DNA of 64,000 bases. Origin: Symsagittifera roscoffensis. Taxonomy: Eukaryota > Xenacoelomorpha > Acoela > Convolutidae. Within the stretch, counting starts at the first letter, position 1. Every line of letters begins with the position of its first letter. The notes below the pieces were generated by a model. That model saw nothing but the letters and a program-made list of their open reading frames with translations, did not search any database and was not told the origin of the DNA. The stretch covers positions 39,912,397 through 39,976,396 of the forward strand of contig NC_087070.1 of assembly GCF_963678635.1 (NCBI RefSeq), given 5' to 3'. The position numbers and the translations under genes are program-made. This document shows positions 48,180 through 59,900 of this stretch, in pieces.

Positions 48180-49091
48180 AACTCATTCAAGGAAATTTAT
48201 GAAATGCTAGAATAGGCTTTTATCAAACCAACCAATATAACATTTGAACGATATAAATTATTGAGCAGGTAACAAAACGAAAGAGAATCCTTTGAACATT
48301 TTTGGGGCGCGTTATCAGTTTTAGCAAGATCATGTGAAATTGGAATTAATGCAGAACAGGAGTGGATCAGAGACGTATTTATTTTTAACATGAAAAACTG
48401 CGACTTACAACGTAGACTACTTTCGGAAACTCTCAATCCATTGGATGAACTAAACCAAGCAATCATTGACGAAAAAGGCTACTATAACCACCTCGAATTA
48501 ACCAATATGACTAGATCTTTCAACACGACAGGAAATAGTGGGAGAGTGTATAAAAACTTCAACAACGTAAAAAAAGAACCAAGCCTGAACATAGAAAGAT
48601 CAAATACTTGTATGAAATGCGGGAATGCGTTTACTAAAGGTCATCTGAATGTGTGTCCGGCGAATGAAATTGTGTGTATTATTTGTAAATATAAAGGACA
48701 TTTCGGAAGACTTTGTAAATCGAAAGGAAGAAAACCCGATGTAAACATTGTAGATGAAGCTGTAAATAGTCAGAATTTTTCATATTCCCCAGAAGACCTT
48801 CGGATGAGAAGCGAAGAAAATTTTTGCGGTGTGATTAACGCTTGGACCGAAGAGGGAATAAGTGCTAACGATGACTATTCCGTTCTCAACATTAGAACAA
48901 TCTACGATACCAATGGTTTAGAAACCAAGAAACTTGTCAACATCGGTTTGGGAGACGATGCAATAGCCAACTTGAACATTCCAGTGGATTTGGCAAGCCC
49001 AGTGAGCTTCCTGAAACAAAATGTACTTCACGAATTGAAGTTGAGAAACCCACAGTTGAAGATACAGCCAGTTGAGAAGAAAACGAGGTAA
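48180..49091 (+). pseudogene. Gypsy-1 gag and protease region
   Basis: In one frame, ITFERYKLLSR, a stop, then SFEHFWGALSVLARSCEIG, EWIRDVFIFNM and DELNQAIIDEKGY follow the conserved gag order of this lineage; stops lie at 48213-48215 and 48270-48272. The clean part from ATG 48390 encodes 233 residues with two zinc knuckles: CMKCGNAFTKGHLNVC (C-x2-C-x7-H-x3-C) and CIICKYKGHFGRLC (C-x2-C-x4-H-x4-C). The protease site at 48987 reads VDLASPVSFL, so the DTG/DSG triplet is replaced by Asp-Leu-Ala. A stop at 49089-49091 ends the frame, but the same frame continues after it. Confidence 0.8.
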
Positions 49092-50636
49092 CTATATTGC
49101 GAATTCACCAACGACACAATCAACATCATCGGGAAAGTGGTAGTGAGATTAAAATCCAATGGATGGATCGCGGACGAAACCCCATTTTTTATCACTTCTG
49201 GACATGAGAGGAACATCCTGGGAAACGACAATATCCCGAGAATAGGAATAGAGATAGCCCAACGACAGCCTCTACTACCCGTCAACAACATATCGCGCCC
49301 AGAGTTGTGTAAATTAAATAACTATTCAAACACGACCCTTAATCTGTATCATAAGTACAAAGGGTTATTTAACAGAGTGGGAAAAATACCATTGGAAAGA
49401 AAAGTTACTCATTTCCACTCCCCATTCAAACCTATCCAAACCAAAGGTAGAAGAGTTCCCTACATATACTCAATAACGTAAAAACGGAACTAAATAGAAT
49501 GGAACAAGAGGGGCATATCGAAAAGTTAAACAAATGCGATGAAGACTGTTTTATAAGTCCAATAGTGATTACAAGAAAAAAAGACGATAGCATCAAGTTG
49601 GCATTAGATTCGAAACTATTAAATAATCAGATATTCAAGAACAAGTACCAGATGCCAAACATACATGAATTGATCGATAATATTGCACTCCAACTGTCAA
49701 GCAAAGAGTCAGGGGAAGTTTGGTTTAGTAGTCTGGATCTAAAGAACGTGTACAGCCAACTACAATTATGCACAGACACTAGCAATCAGTGTAATTTTAG
49801 TATCCTATAGGTTTTTAACTGGATTTTACGGATTGGGCGATATGCCAAACGAGTTCCAGAGGGTGATGGATTCCTTATTGAAAGACATTCCTTTTACCAA
49901 TTGTTATATCGACGACATTTTAATAGCTTCGAAAGGTTCATTAAATGAACACAAAGCGATACTAACAAACATTTTAAACATTTTGGACAACAAGAATTTG
50001 GCGGTAAAATGGGAGAAATGTGCATTCTTCCAAAAAGAAATAGAGTGGCTAGGTTTCAAGATATCAAACTCGGGCGTGGAACCATTGGTGGGAAAGTCAG
50101 ATTCGATTAAAAACCTACCAAACCCCAAAAATATATCTGAACTTAGGTCTTTCTTTGGGTCGATCAATCAGTATATGAAATTCGTCCCGAATTTGTCTGC
50201 TCTAAGTTCCCCTCTACGACCACTTCTCGTGAAGAAATCAGTCTACCAATGGAATGACGAGTATACTAAAGCGTTTGAAGAATTAAAACAACAGATAGTG
50301 AACATAACAGAGAATAATCATTTCGACATAAAAAGGATGTCAAGACTAAAGACAGACGCTTCTCATAGCGGCTTAGGAGCTACCCTAGAACAATGGGATG
50401 GAGAAAATTGGGTAACAATAGCATTCGCCTCCCAATTTTTAAACAACCACGAAAGTAAATATTCGACAAACGAACTTCAATTGTTGGGAGTAGTCTGGGC
50501 TACAGAACACTTTAAAAATTACTTGTATGGTGCTGAATTTGAAATTGTGACGGACCATAAGGCATTATTATCAGCATTAAATGGAAATCAGGGCAACAAA
50601 ACTATGCATAGCAGATTAACCCGTTGGGTAAATTGA
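49092..50636 (+). pseudogene. Gypsy-1 reverse transcriptase and RNase H
   Basis: After the gag/protease stop the same frame runs to 49481. The RT then continues in another frame (49484-49810: HIEKLNKCDEDCFISPIVIT, SSLDLKNVYSQLQL) and shifts back near 49800. The main piece (49833-50636, 267 residues) has the active site CYIDDILIA (YIDD at 49905-49916), the connection SFFGSINQYMKFVPNLS, and RNase H motifs KTDASHSGLGATL, STNELQLLGVVWA and VTDHKALL. A stop at 50634-50636 interrupts the RNase H end. The RT core appears chemically intact, but the frameshifts prevent a full product. Confidence 0.85.
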
Positions 50637-51504
50637 CTTTTACCATTTAATTTCAAGATCAAGCACATTCCGGGAAAAGAAATGGGATTTACAGATTTAT
50701 TGTCGAGACTACCTTCGGGAAAAGCACTCCCAACATCACACTATGATAACGAATTTGTAGTGGCTACAGTACAAAAAATTGTAGAAAACCTCTCTGTAAA
50801 TAGCGATTGTAAAAAGAATAATTGTAAAAAGAACGAAGTGTATAATCCATTGGATGTAAATACGACCAGTAACTTGGATTGTAATAATCCAATGGGCGGA
50901 AAGAAAGATTTATCGCAAACCATCCAACGTTCGTTCTTCTCGAATATTCTGAATTACGTAAACGACACTATCAGAATTTGTAATTCCAATCACTCGCGTT
51001 CAGAGTCTTGCACAAGTGGTTGTGTTCCATTAAATTTATTAAAGTTTGACTTCAATTATTTTCACTTATCAGACAAAACTTTTTTATTCTTTCTTGCCCA
51101 ATCAGTATTATTAAGCAATCAATCATTAAATTCAGATAAAAAAACAGTTACAAGAATTTATTACATCGGTCAACTTGTTAAAAATTTGCCTCAGGGCAGA
51201 AAAGAAAGGAATCTTTTTGAATTTTAATAACGATATAATGTCAGACCTACACAGGAAATTACTGGCCAAGTACAAGGGAGATCTCAAATTGCCTGAAAAC
51301 CCGTTATCACTCTCAGATCATTGCTCAAATAAGCTTATTAAACTCATGACGGACGAAGATAAAATCCTCAAGGAAGTAAAGAAGGCGGTACAGGAAGGCA
51401 AACCATTGGACAAATTTGGAGCCTACTTAAAGAACTTCCAGAGGGACATTCACGTGAAAGAAGGACTGTTATTCAACAATAACAAACTGATAGTGCCGGC
51501 TGCA
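50637..51504 (+). pseudogene. Gypsy-1 RNase H tail and start of integrase
   Basis: FKIKHIPGKEMGFTDLLSRL directly continues the RNase H domain after the stop. A variable Asn/Lys-rich linker follows to 51227. In another frame (from about 51175), SDLHRKLLAKYKGDLKLPEN and then DIHVKEGLLFNNNKLIVP match the segment just before the integrase zinc domain. Sequence is lost at the run of N. Confidence 0.75.
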
Positions 51505-51704
51505 NNNNNNNNNNNNNNNNNNNNNNNNNNNNNNNNNNNNNNNNNNNNNNNNNNNNNNNNNNNNNNNNNNNNNNNNNNNNNNNNNNNNNNNNNNNNNNNN
51601 NNNNNNNNNNNNNNNNNNNNNNNNNNNNNNNNNNNNNNNNNNNNNNNNNNNNNNNNNNNNNNNNNNNNNNNNNNNNNNNNNNNNNNNNNNNNNNNNNNNN
51701 NNNN
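51505..51704. other. Assembly gap (200 N)
   Basis: Exactly 200 N bases, a usual placeholder for a gap of unknown size. The two gypsy elements on either side may therefore not be truly adjacent. Confidence 1.
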
Positions 51705-52213
51705 TTAAATTGACAGTGATAAATAAAAACAATATAGTAGGAAAGTCGGCATCACTTTCAGCCCAAATTTGATTTTTTGAAATCCGCTTCCATAGCAAAG
51801 TGATGGAACCTGATCTAAACTATATTTCATGATTGGATAAATTAAATGTTTTACCAATGTAAAGTATTTAATATTAACCAATCATGATCCATCTAACTAA
51901 CAACCCACTTATTTGTAAGTGCTGAAGTTACTTGTAATTTCAGCACCAGAGAGATTTGAATTTAACTTAGAAATTAGTTGGACTCTCCCGAGCACTTCAG
52001 CAGCCGCAATAAACCAGTATACCCTAGATCTATTGAGCCTAGCAGAGACTAGTTAAACAACCTGAGACTAGATAGTATAAGAGTAAGATTAGGATCGGTA
52101 TTAGACTAAGAAGTTGCACGAATCTATCCGGCCGAAAATAAGATAGCGTGACGAGCAGACGGTGTACCCTATCCGAAATTACTCTATGAGTTATACACCC
52201 CAGTCATAACTCA
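51705..52213 (+). repeat. Putative 5' LTR (part) of gypsy-like element 2
   Basis: This non-coding stretch holds gtgctgaagttacttgtaat with a matching ttcagcac (a strong hairpin, about 51919-51946) and ends ataactca two bases before a TGG primer-site candidate at 52216. Its left end is unknown and may be in the gap. No 3' LTR lies in the window, so the call is inference. Confidence 0.4.
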
Positions 52214-52215
52214 TC

Positions 52216-52225
52216 TGGTGCGACC
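52216..52225 (+). promoter_or_regulatory. Candidate primer-binding site
   Basis: tggtgcgacc starts with TGG, as expected for pairing with the CCA end of a tRNA, two bases after a CA dinucleotide that could end the LTR. The tRNA was not identified. Confidence 0.4.
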
Positions 52226-52301
52226 ATAAGTCTCGAACAAGACCTTACTAGATTAGAATTAACCAAAAATAGATTAGAAATTAGACAAAAACATTTACAA
52301 A

Positions 52302-52535
52302 ATGTTAAACGACAATAATTTAATTGAAATGTCTCTCCGACTCAATAGATCAGAGCCAATATTCCGAACCATAATAGAACTACCCGGAATTGGAAGAAGA
52401 CCTCGAACCAAAGACGACATACGACAAAGTAGAAACTTGCCGTATAGTTATATGATAGTTCGGCAAAAGCCAGAACAAACTTTTATATTTCGAATACTAC
52501 TTGCAATGAATTTAGATTTCCATTTGCAAACATAA
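52302..52535 (+). CDS. Small leader ORF, 77 residues, unrecognised
   Basis: It is the first substantial ORF after the candidate primer site: MLNDNNLIEMSLRLNRSEPI and on, ending at 52535. It has no known motif. It lies 1.4 kb before the gag-pol start in a long leader. It may be a translated upstream ORF, a leader exon for spliced messages, or chance. Confidence 0.3.
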   Translation: MLNDNNLIEMSLRLNRSEPIFRTIIELPGIGRRPRTKDDIRQSRNLPYSYMIVRQKPEQTFIFRILLAMNLDFHLQT

Positions 52536-52864
52536 AACCTTGAAGTTAATCTTCAAAATCATTTCAGGCGCTAAACAAAATTAATATTATACAATAACGA
52601 TTGATAAAAAGATCTAAGATCGTTTTCCTAAAACTCTGCAGTATTATACAAAACATGTTTGAAAAATATTTATTGGAAAATAAAAATAAAAATTAGTAGC
52701 ATGACAATAAATGGTTAGTAATCATAAATCATCTTGTTGTTCCAGCTTCATCACCTAAAACATAACAGCAATCATCAACTCACTAACATCATAAAACACT
52801 AAATCTTTCCTTTACACACATTTAAAAATTTATCAAAACTCAAATTCACTTAATTTTAAAACCA

Positions 52865-52949
52865 GATCATCAAGGCTTATCCTTGGATCTTAAATCATTT
52901 TCTACTTAATTAAATTTCAAACTTGATCATCAAGGCTTATCCTTGGATC
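52865..52949 (+). repeat. Two identical hairpin-forming 25-mers in the leader
   Basis: gatcatcaaggcttatcctt followed by ggatc occurs at 52865-52889 and 52925-52949. Each can fold as gatc-caagg paired with ccttg-gatc around cttat with a 2-base bulge. Confidence 0.8.
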
Positions 52950-53163
52950 AAACAGAACAACTTTGTTCTCCCCCACCCACTTAATTAGTGTCTAACGACC
53001 TCAAACGTCGATTCACTACCCAACCCTTTCTAAAAACCCAGGACTAATAGAAATTTTTACACAAAACTAATCATTCAAATTAGGTTAAACAGTGAAGAAC
53101 TTCGGTTATTCATCCTTCACTTGACCCCCCCTCTTACCAGACCCAGGATAAATCTTAGACTTA

Positions 53164-53285
53164 GTAAGTTTAAAATAGTACCTAACGAACTACTCGCGTT
53201 CTAATTATACCTGAACCTTGTGGATCGATTTACTATTCTCCAACCCTTGAACACAATCACTACCCCTAAGTAAGATTAAGTAAGT
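53164..53285 (+). promoter_or_regulatory. Cluster of strong splice-donor sequences in the leader
   Basis: GTAAGT at 53164-53169, GTAAGA at 53270-53275 and GTAAGT at 53280-53285 lie between the primer site and the first large ORF. They fit a spliced subgenomic RNA, but use is unproven. Confidence 0.3.
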
Positions 53286-53464
53286 TAACACCTTAGCTTA
53301 TACTAGTCACGAGAAAGTAAAAATCATTCTTCGGAATCGATATACTTTTCTCTCCAACCCTGAACAAATAGACCCAGGTTAAGCTAACCAAAAAACCGTA
53401 AGAACTAACAGTTTAGGAAAATAGAAATCATTTAACAACCTTTGCATCCGTCATTCTAAACCTT

Positions 53465-53932
53465 ATGTCATTTAAAAACCTAGGAAATAAACAAACAATC
53501 GTTTTACACAATTGTGAAATAGATAACAAAAAATACGACCTTGTAATCACACCTCATACACAAACAGTTGGATACATTCGCACAAAACGACAAACACTAA
53601 AGAGGAAAATAATAACTAAACAAAGACAAATAACACGAAAAAGATTTTCAAAAAATCGAAACGCATTTTCAGAATCAGAAACCAACAGTTTAGACGAACT
53701 TTACAAACTAAAAGAATCAGTAGATAAAAATTACCCACTTCACGATCAATTATATTTTTCTGACTCAGAAACAACTTCAAATTCATCACAAAGAGGAAAA
53801 AGAAGAATAAAAAAACAGTACAAACACAAACCAGTACATCTATACAATTGGAATCAACCAATTCGACACATTAATAATTACATATTAACAGTCATCGAAC
53901 GAAAAAATGAGTTCAACACACACCCCAGGTGA
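53465..53932 (+). CDS. Basic accessory ORF overlapping gag (155 residues)
   Basis: The ORF starts at ATG 53465 and ends at TGA 53930-53932, overlapping the gag-pol start (53907) by 26 bases in another frame; a +1 shift would join them. The protein is very basic in the first half (residues about 40-65: RTKRQTLKRKIITKQRQITR) and again near RGKRRIKKQYKHKPVH, with an acidic Ser/Glu stretch between (SESETNSLDELYKLKESVD). There is no signal peptide or membrane segment. Basic composition suggests nucleic-acid binding. Most Ty3/gypsy elements have no ORF here. I do not recognise a family. It could be a separate protein or the N-terminus of Gag reached by frameshifting. Confidence 0.6.
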   Translation: MSFKNLGNKQTIVLHNCEIDNKKYDLVITPHTQTVGYIRTKRQTLKRKIITKQRQITRKRFSKNRNAFSESETNSLDELYKLKESVDKNYPLHDQLYFSDSETTSNSSQRGKRRIKKQYKHKPVHLYNWNQPIRHINNYILTVIERKNEFNTHPR

Positions 53933-56900
53933 CGAAACTCCAGATGATGATGAAATCTTTCCTTTTATAGTAGATGCAGATACTGATAGAGGACAACACA
54001 TATTTTGTCAAAATTTACTCGTAAATTTATTTGAACCCGGAATCAGTCCATGTAAAACAGAGTTCCCCGATGTAAAAATCAAAAGACAAATCATAGATCA
54101 CTACTTAAAAGATATATGCAACATAACACAACAGTATGGAATCTACTCTATAGAATTCACCTCACCAAACCATAATAATAGAACATATACAATTCAAACA
54201 GACGATCTTGATTTAGAATTTTCAAAAGTTTTTTCAGAATATATAAAAAGCATCCAATACCATAACTCACAAAGAGCAAACTCCATTTTCACCAATGAAG
54301 TTTTCGCAATAATATATAGTTATATTTCGATATTAGAAAATGAACTCCCATTAACAAATGTCTCACCGACAGAAACATCTAAACATTTAAGAGTACGACA
54401 TGAAATCACACTACTCTCTAGTTATTTAAACATCATTAAAGAAAATTTCACGAAAGACGACGTTTCACAACATACCAAACACGATTTACAAAAAATTTTG
54501 GCATGGTTCATAATAGATTATTTCACACACAATATTGATTTAATTGCACAAGCAAGAAAAAATTTTATACCCCAAAATTCGAACGATGATACCGCTATCA
54601 CAGAACAATCAGATTATGTTTGGGACCCCGAATGGTCTCATCCCGCATTTATAAGCTTTCCACAATCAATCTCAAGTCAAGCAATAGGTACAATATCTTA
54701 CATAAGAGATTATGTAAGAGTAATACCATTAACAATTGATGCAACACCATTAAACTATAATACATTTTTACCCGATACACAAAATAATAGTTTAAACTCG
54801 ACAGTCATACACAACGAAAACCTCAATGGAACTAGGAATCTTACTCAACAAGATATCCAGACACCATCACACTTCATAAATGAAGAAATTGTACACACAA
54901 CAACTACACAACAAAGTATTTCACCAATACGCCCAAATTTAACAACACCAAGAAATACAAATCCTTCACAAACACAGGTAACCTTACAATCAACCGTTAA
55001 ACCTTCGGTTGCTCCAAAATATTCACACATGGATTACCAAACATACAGACCCATGACAATACCATCAAAAACACGCAAAACATTCACTAGAAACAACTTT
55101 GCAGACCATAATTATAATTATACACATCCATCAAAAACAAATTATCAACCACAAAGGAATTTTAATCAATATACAAAACCTCGAAACTGGGATAACCCAA
55201 CGGCCCAATATAATTCCAAAAATTTTCAACCAAATCCTCCACAGGATCGCAGTGAAAATTACCCATTTTTTCAACAAAATAAAAATAAAAAACAAACATC
55301 TTATCAAATGGATTATTTATCCTCAGATGATGATTTCTTACAACCAGATATATTTGCACCAAATACTCAAGAATATCGTAGACAAGGAATACAGAAAACA
55401 CGTACAAATCATAGAAATTTTTCTCCACAACCAATAGATGCACAACATCAACAACTAATTCAACAACAAAATCCAATTAATACACAATCTTTTCAACCAA
55501 TTCAACAACAAAATCCAATGACTGCACACTCGTATCAACCATCACAAATGCAAAATGAAATACCACTCCCATATTATCTCCAACAACATGAAATAACAAG
55601 AAACCAACTTTCAAATTTTTCTCAAATGCCAAATGCAGCAGAATCACTACAAATGACAATGAATCCATACCTAATGGGTGGATCATCAATAACATCAAAC
55701 AAACCTTTAATGGTTTTCACAGGAACAGACCCTGAATACTCTGTAGAAGATTATTTAAATGCAGTAACAGCAAACCTGATTTTAAATATAGGACCTGAAC
55801 CAATTAATACGCCACTACATCAAAATTGGATACATCGACGCACAGCGTTAATACAAACAACCTTAGATGGCGCAGCCCAAAAATGGTTTTCAGTACTACC
55901 TCTAGAAATAAAATCAAACTGGAAAAGATTTACACAAGAATTTTCAAAAATGTTTGACTCCGAAAGAAACAAACAACAACAAAGAGTTTTATGTAATGAA
56001 ATTCGCAGATTACCAAACGAAACCATCAAGCAAATAGCAGTACGAATCGAAACACTAGTTCGAAAAGCATACTCACTAAATACACATGACTATAAAAACA
56101 CAAAGATGACAGAAATCTTAATGATGACCTTAACACCACAATTAAGGAAAATAGCAATAAAAAAGAGAGCATCCCATCCTTCTTCAATTCGAGAACCCGA
56201 TTTAGATTTTCGAAAACTAGTAGACAAATTAGAACAAGCAGAAATCACGATGAAACTAGAAGAAACGGAAAATCTGAAATTACAATACGTTAACAAAATT
56301 GAAACGACTCCCACTAATATTAATAATATACAGGAATCAGAAACAGACCTCGTTGAAAAAATCACTGAAATACTCAATATTTATGAAAAGAACCCGAACT
56401 TTAAAGGCAAACCATCTTTCAAAAAATGGTGTAATTATTGCCGACGATACGGACATAGTATTTCCGAATGTAGACAAAAACAGCAAGATAGTCAAAATAA
56501 ACCTCAAAAATACAAAGAACCAAATAAATCATTCTATCAATACATGAAAAAAGATCAAAATCTACCGAACAAAACAGTCCACAGCAACAACAGTTCAGGA
56601 AAACCACTTCCGAACAATACAAGTTATACAAGAAATCAATCCCCATATAACTCAAGTTATAGAGGAAGATCACCAGAACGAAGAAACACGAACAATTCAT
56701 CACAAAATCACTACAATAGACCAAATAGTAGAAATAACTACTCCAGATCAAATTCAAATACACAACGATTTGTTTCTAGATCTAATTCCCAATCAAGAAA
56801 TAACTACTATCCAAACAACCAATCACGAAATTCATCATACAATAGGAATAGAAACTACTCCTATAATAGAAATAGAAGTTATTCAAACAACCGAAACCAG

Positions 56901-59900
56901 AATTACCCGAACAATCGATCAAGGAATAACTCATATAATAGATCAAACTATAACAGACCAAACAGCAATTATCAAAACAGATCGCGAAATAATTCACAAA
57001 ATCGACACCCAAGTTATAATAATCGTTATAGAAATTATTCCCAATCACCACACCGGAATAATAATCACTATAATAACTCTAATAATCGTTACAGAAGTAG
57101 TACACCTAAACATCAAAGACAAATCAATCAAGTACAATCTAACCCAGAAACAACATCAGACCCCCCAGGTATTGATGACACAGTAACTGATACATTACAA
57201 CTCAATCAAATAAACTGTACATCATCAGATTCAGAAAGTGATACTGAAAACACTCTTGCTATCAATATGATAAAAGTCGAAAATGACTATGAATCTGTCA
57301 TATATGAACAACCCTTTCCATCACATATATATGAAAATCAATCAGAATTTCTTCAAAATTATTACACTACACCCATAAAATCCACACCAACAACGCAAGA
57401 AACAAATGAGATTAACACTACAAATCAAACCAATAAAAATACCAAAACAAAATGCTTGAATACAAACCACATTTATCAAAATATACAAAAAGAACAACCC
57501 AAAGAAAAAATTTGGACAATACCATTTCTCTTAGAAAGCCCAAAAAATAAAGAATTTCAACCACCAGACCTTGAAATAGATTTTTTAATTGATTCAGGAG
57601 CAGAATCAAACATAATAAACATTCCCACATGGAATGAAATAAAAACTTTACATCCAAAGCTAACACCTCTTGAAACCTCCAGTAAACTAGCAACAGCACA
57701 AGGATCAACATTGATAAACTACGGAAAAATCCAATTATTTCTCCTCCCTACCAGAACAATGGAGCAAAGTAAAATTCTAAACAAGCCATTTAAACAAATA
57801 TTCCATATCACTGATATTAAATATAATATCATTGGAATACCATTTATTTCGAAGTATATACCAACAATTAACATCCTAAACAGTAAAATATTAATCAAAG
57901 ATAAATATACAAAAACAAAAGAAACATCCCTAACATTTTTTCAAAGATTAAACAAACAACCACCATTCTTTTCAAAATTCTATCCAATATATAACCAACA
58001 AAGAAAACACCTGAAACCACTATCAGGGAACATATATAATTTTTCAATCAAACAAGTTCACCAATATGATAAAGAACAAAACAAACAAAAATTTTATATG
58101 TCAGATTTTGAATTCAAACCTATTCATAAATTTTTCAAAATCACAATCTCTTCAATAAAATATTTGAAAAATTCGAATTCAGATATTATTTCCTTACATG
58201 TTTATAACAACACACCTTACCAAGTAACATTACCTTTAGGACTTTTAGGATATTGTGAAACCAACGCTACAATATCACCAATACACGAAAAAGCCTATCG
58301 CGTAAATAATATACTCCAATTACTAGATATTTGCCAATCTACAATTCTTAATGAAGAATTATCTATAAATAATATAATAAGTAACGAAAACAGAAATACG
58401 GATTATTTCACAAAAACTCCATATTTCAAACCTACATTCAACATCAGTAACTACACAGAGGACCAACAAAAATTTTTAACAATGTTTAATTTCCAACATT
58501 CACAAATAACACAAGACGAATTCGAAAAGTTAGCCAAACAGCTAATTAAATATTCATCAGTCTATGCAACATCAAAATTTGATGTTGGCAAAATCAGTTC
58601 ATCACTACATCTCCCATTAAAACCAGACGCAGTTTTCAAAAAACAGAGAGCAAGTAAAGTACCAATTCATTTACATGATAAAGTAAACAGATTACTCGAT
58701 ATTTTAGAACAATACAATATTATATCACCAGTTAATAAAGAAGAACAACCAAAAGGCAACACATTCATCAACCCCGTTATCATTCTAGCTAAAGGAGAAT
58801 CATTAAAAATCGTTCTCGATGCTAGATACCTCAATTCACTCATAGATGAATCAAAATGTAATTGGCCCATTGAACCAATACAAGTTATTTTAACAAAAAT
58901 AAACGGCAAATACTTTACAACCGCCGATATGAATAGTGCATACAATCAAATGCCACTAGATGAACAATCACGACGTTTAACACAATTTGTTATCGGAAAC
59001 CAACAATATGAATTCAACCGCTTATTCTATGGAATATCCATAGGACCAGCAGCATTTTCAGCTTTTATGAGCAAAATTTTTAGACCACTAATACTCAAGA
59101 AAAACGCAATCACCTATCTAGACGATGTTTTTATGCAATCACAAACAAAAGACGAAATGTTCAAAGTTTTAGAACAATATCACCAAATACTTCAGAACGA
59201 AAATCTGAAGGCCGCCCCCGATAAATCACACTTCTTTTTGACAAGAGTTAAATTCTTAGGACATAACATAGAAAGAAAAACAATCACTCCACTGAAATCA
59301 CGCATTGACGCTATTCAAAAACTTCAACCACCAACAAATAAAAAGAAAATCCAAGAATTCCTTGGAATGTTAAACTTTTTAAGTAAATATGTTTATAAAA
59401 TGCAATTATATCTACGACCATTTTATAACATCCTTAGACAACAAAATAATTTTGAATGGAATACAGAACATCAAGCACGATTCGAAGAAATAAAGAAACT
59501 TTTAACTGAACAAATTTCAAACACAATTCCAGACCCTGATCAACCATTTTATGCAATGTGCGATGCTTCGAACTTTGGCATCGGTGCAGCACTATTACAA
59601 TCACATAATGGTACAAATAAAATGAACCTGATATCAGCAAATTCCCGATTATTCACTCAAGCAGAGCTACGACTCTCAACTCTAATGAGAGAATGTACAG
59701 CCATAATATATACACTGACAGAATATGAATTTCTGATACTTGGATCAAAACATCCAACAGTTTTATTCACAGACCACAAACCAATCATTTTTCTTTTCAC
59801 ACAGAAATCTAACCCAAACCACCGAGTTTACAGATTTCAACTAATTCTAATGAAATTTCCAAACTTACATATAGTTTGGACTGCAGGAAAAAATCTTGCA

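Larger units (their letters stand above)
48180..51504 (+). mobile_element. Ty3/gypsy retrotransposon 1, degenerate, cut by assembly gap
   Basis: gag, protease, RT, RNase H and the start of integrase follow in Ty3/gypsy order, with at least four stops and three frame changes. The two unequal zinc knuckles and the linker before integrase (EGLLFNNNKLIVPAA) place it with the K02A2.6-type lineage common in animal genomes. No 5' LTR was recognised. The integrase and 3' LTR are lost in or beyond the run of N. Confidence 0.85.

Noticed and set aside
54845-57711. Minus-strand and shifted frames within gag-pol, including a basic Ile/Thr-rich frame at 56770-57186
   Set aside because: They follow from the repetitive A-rich codons of the gag region and lie inside a fully supported 2596-codon frame.
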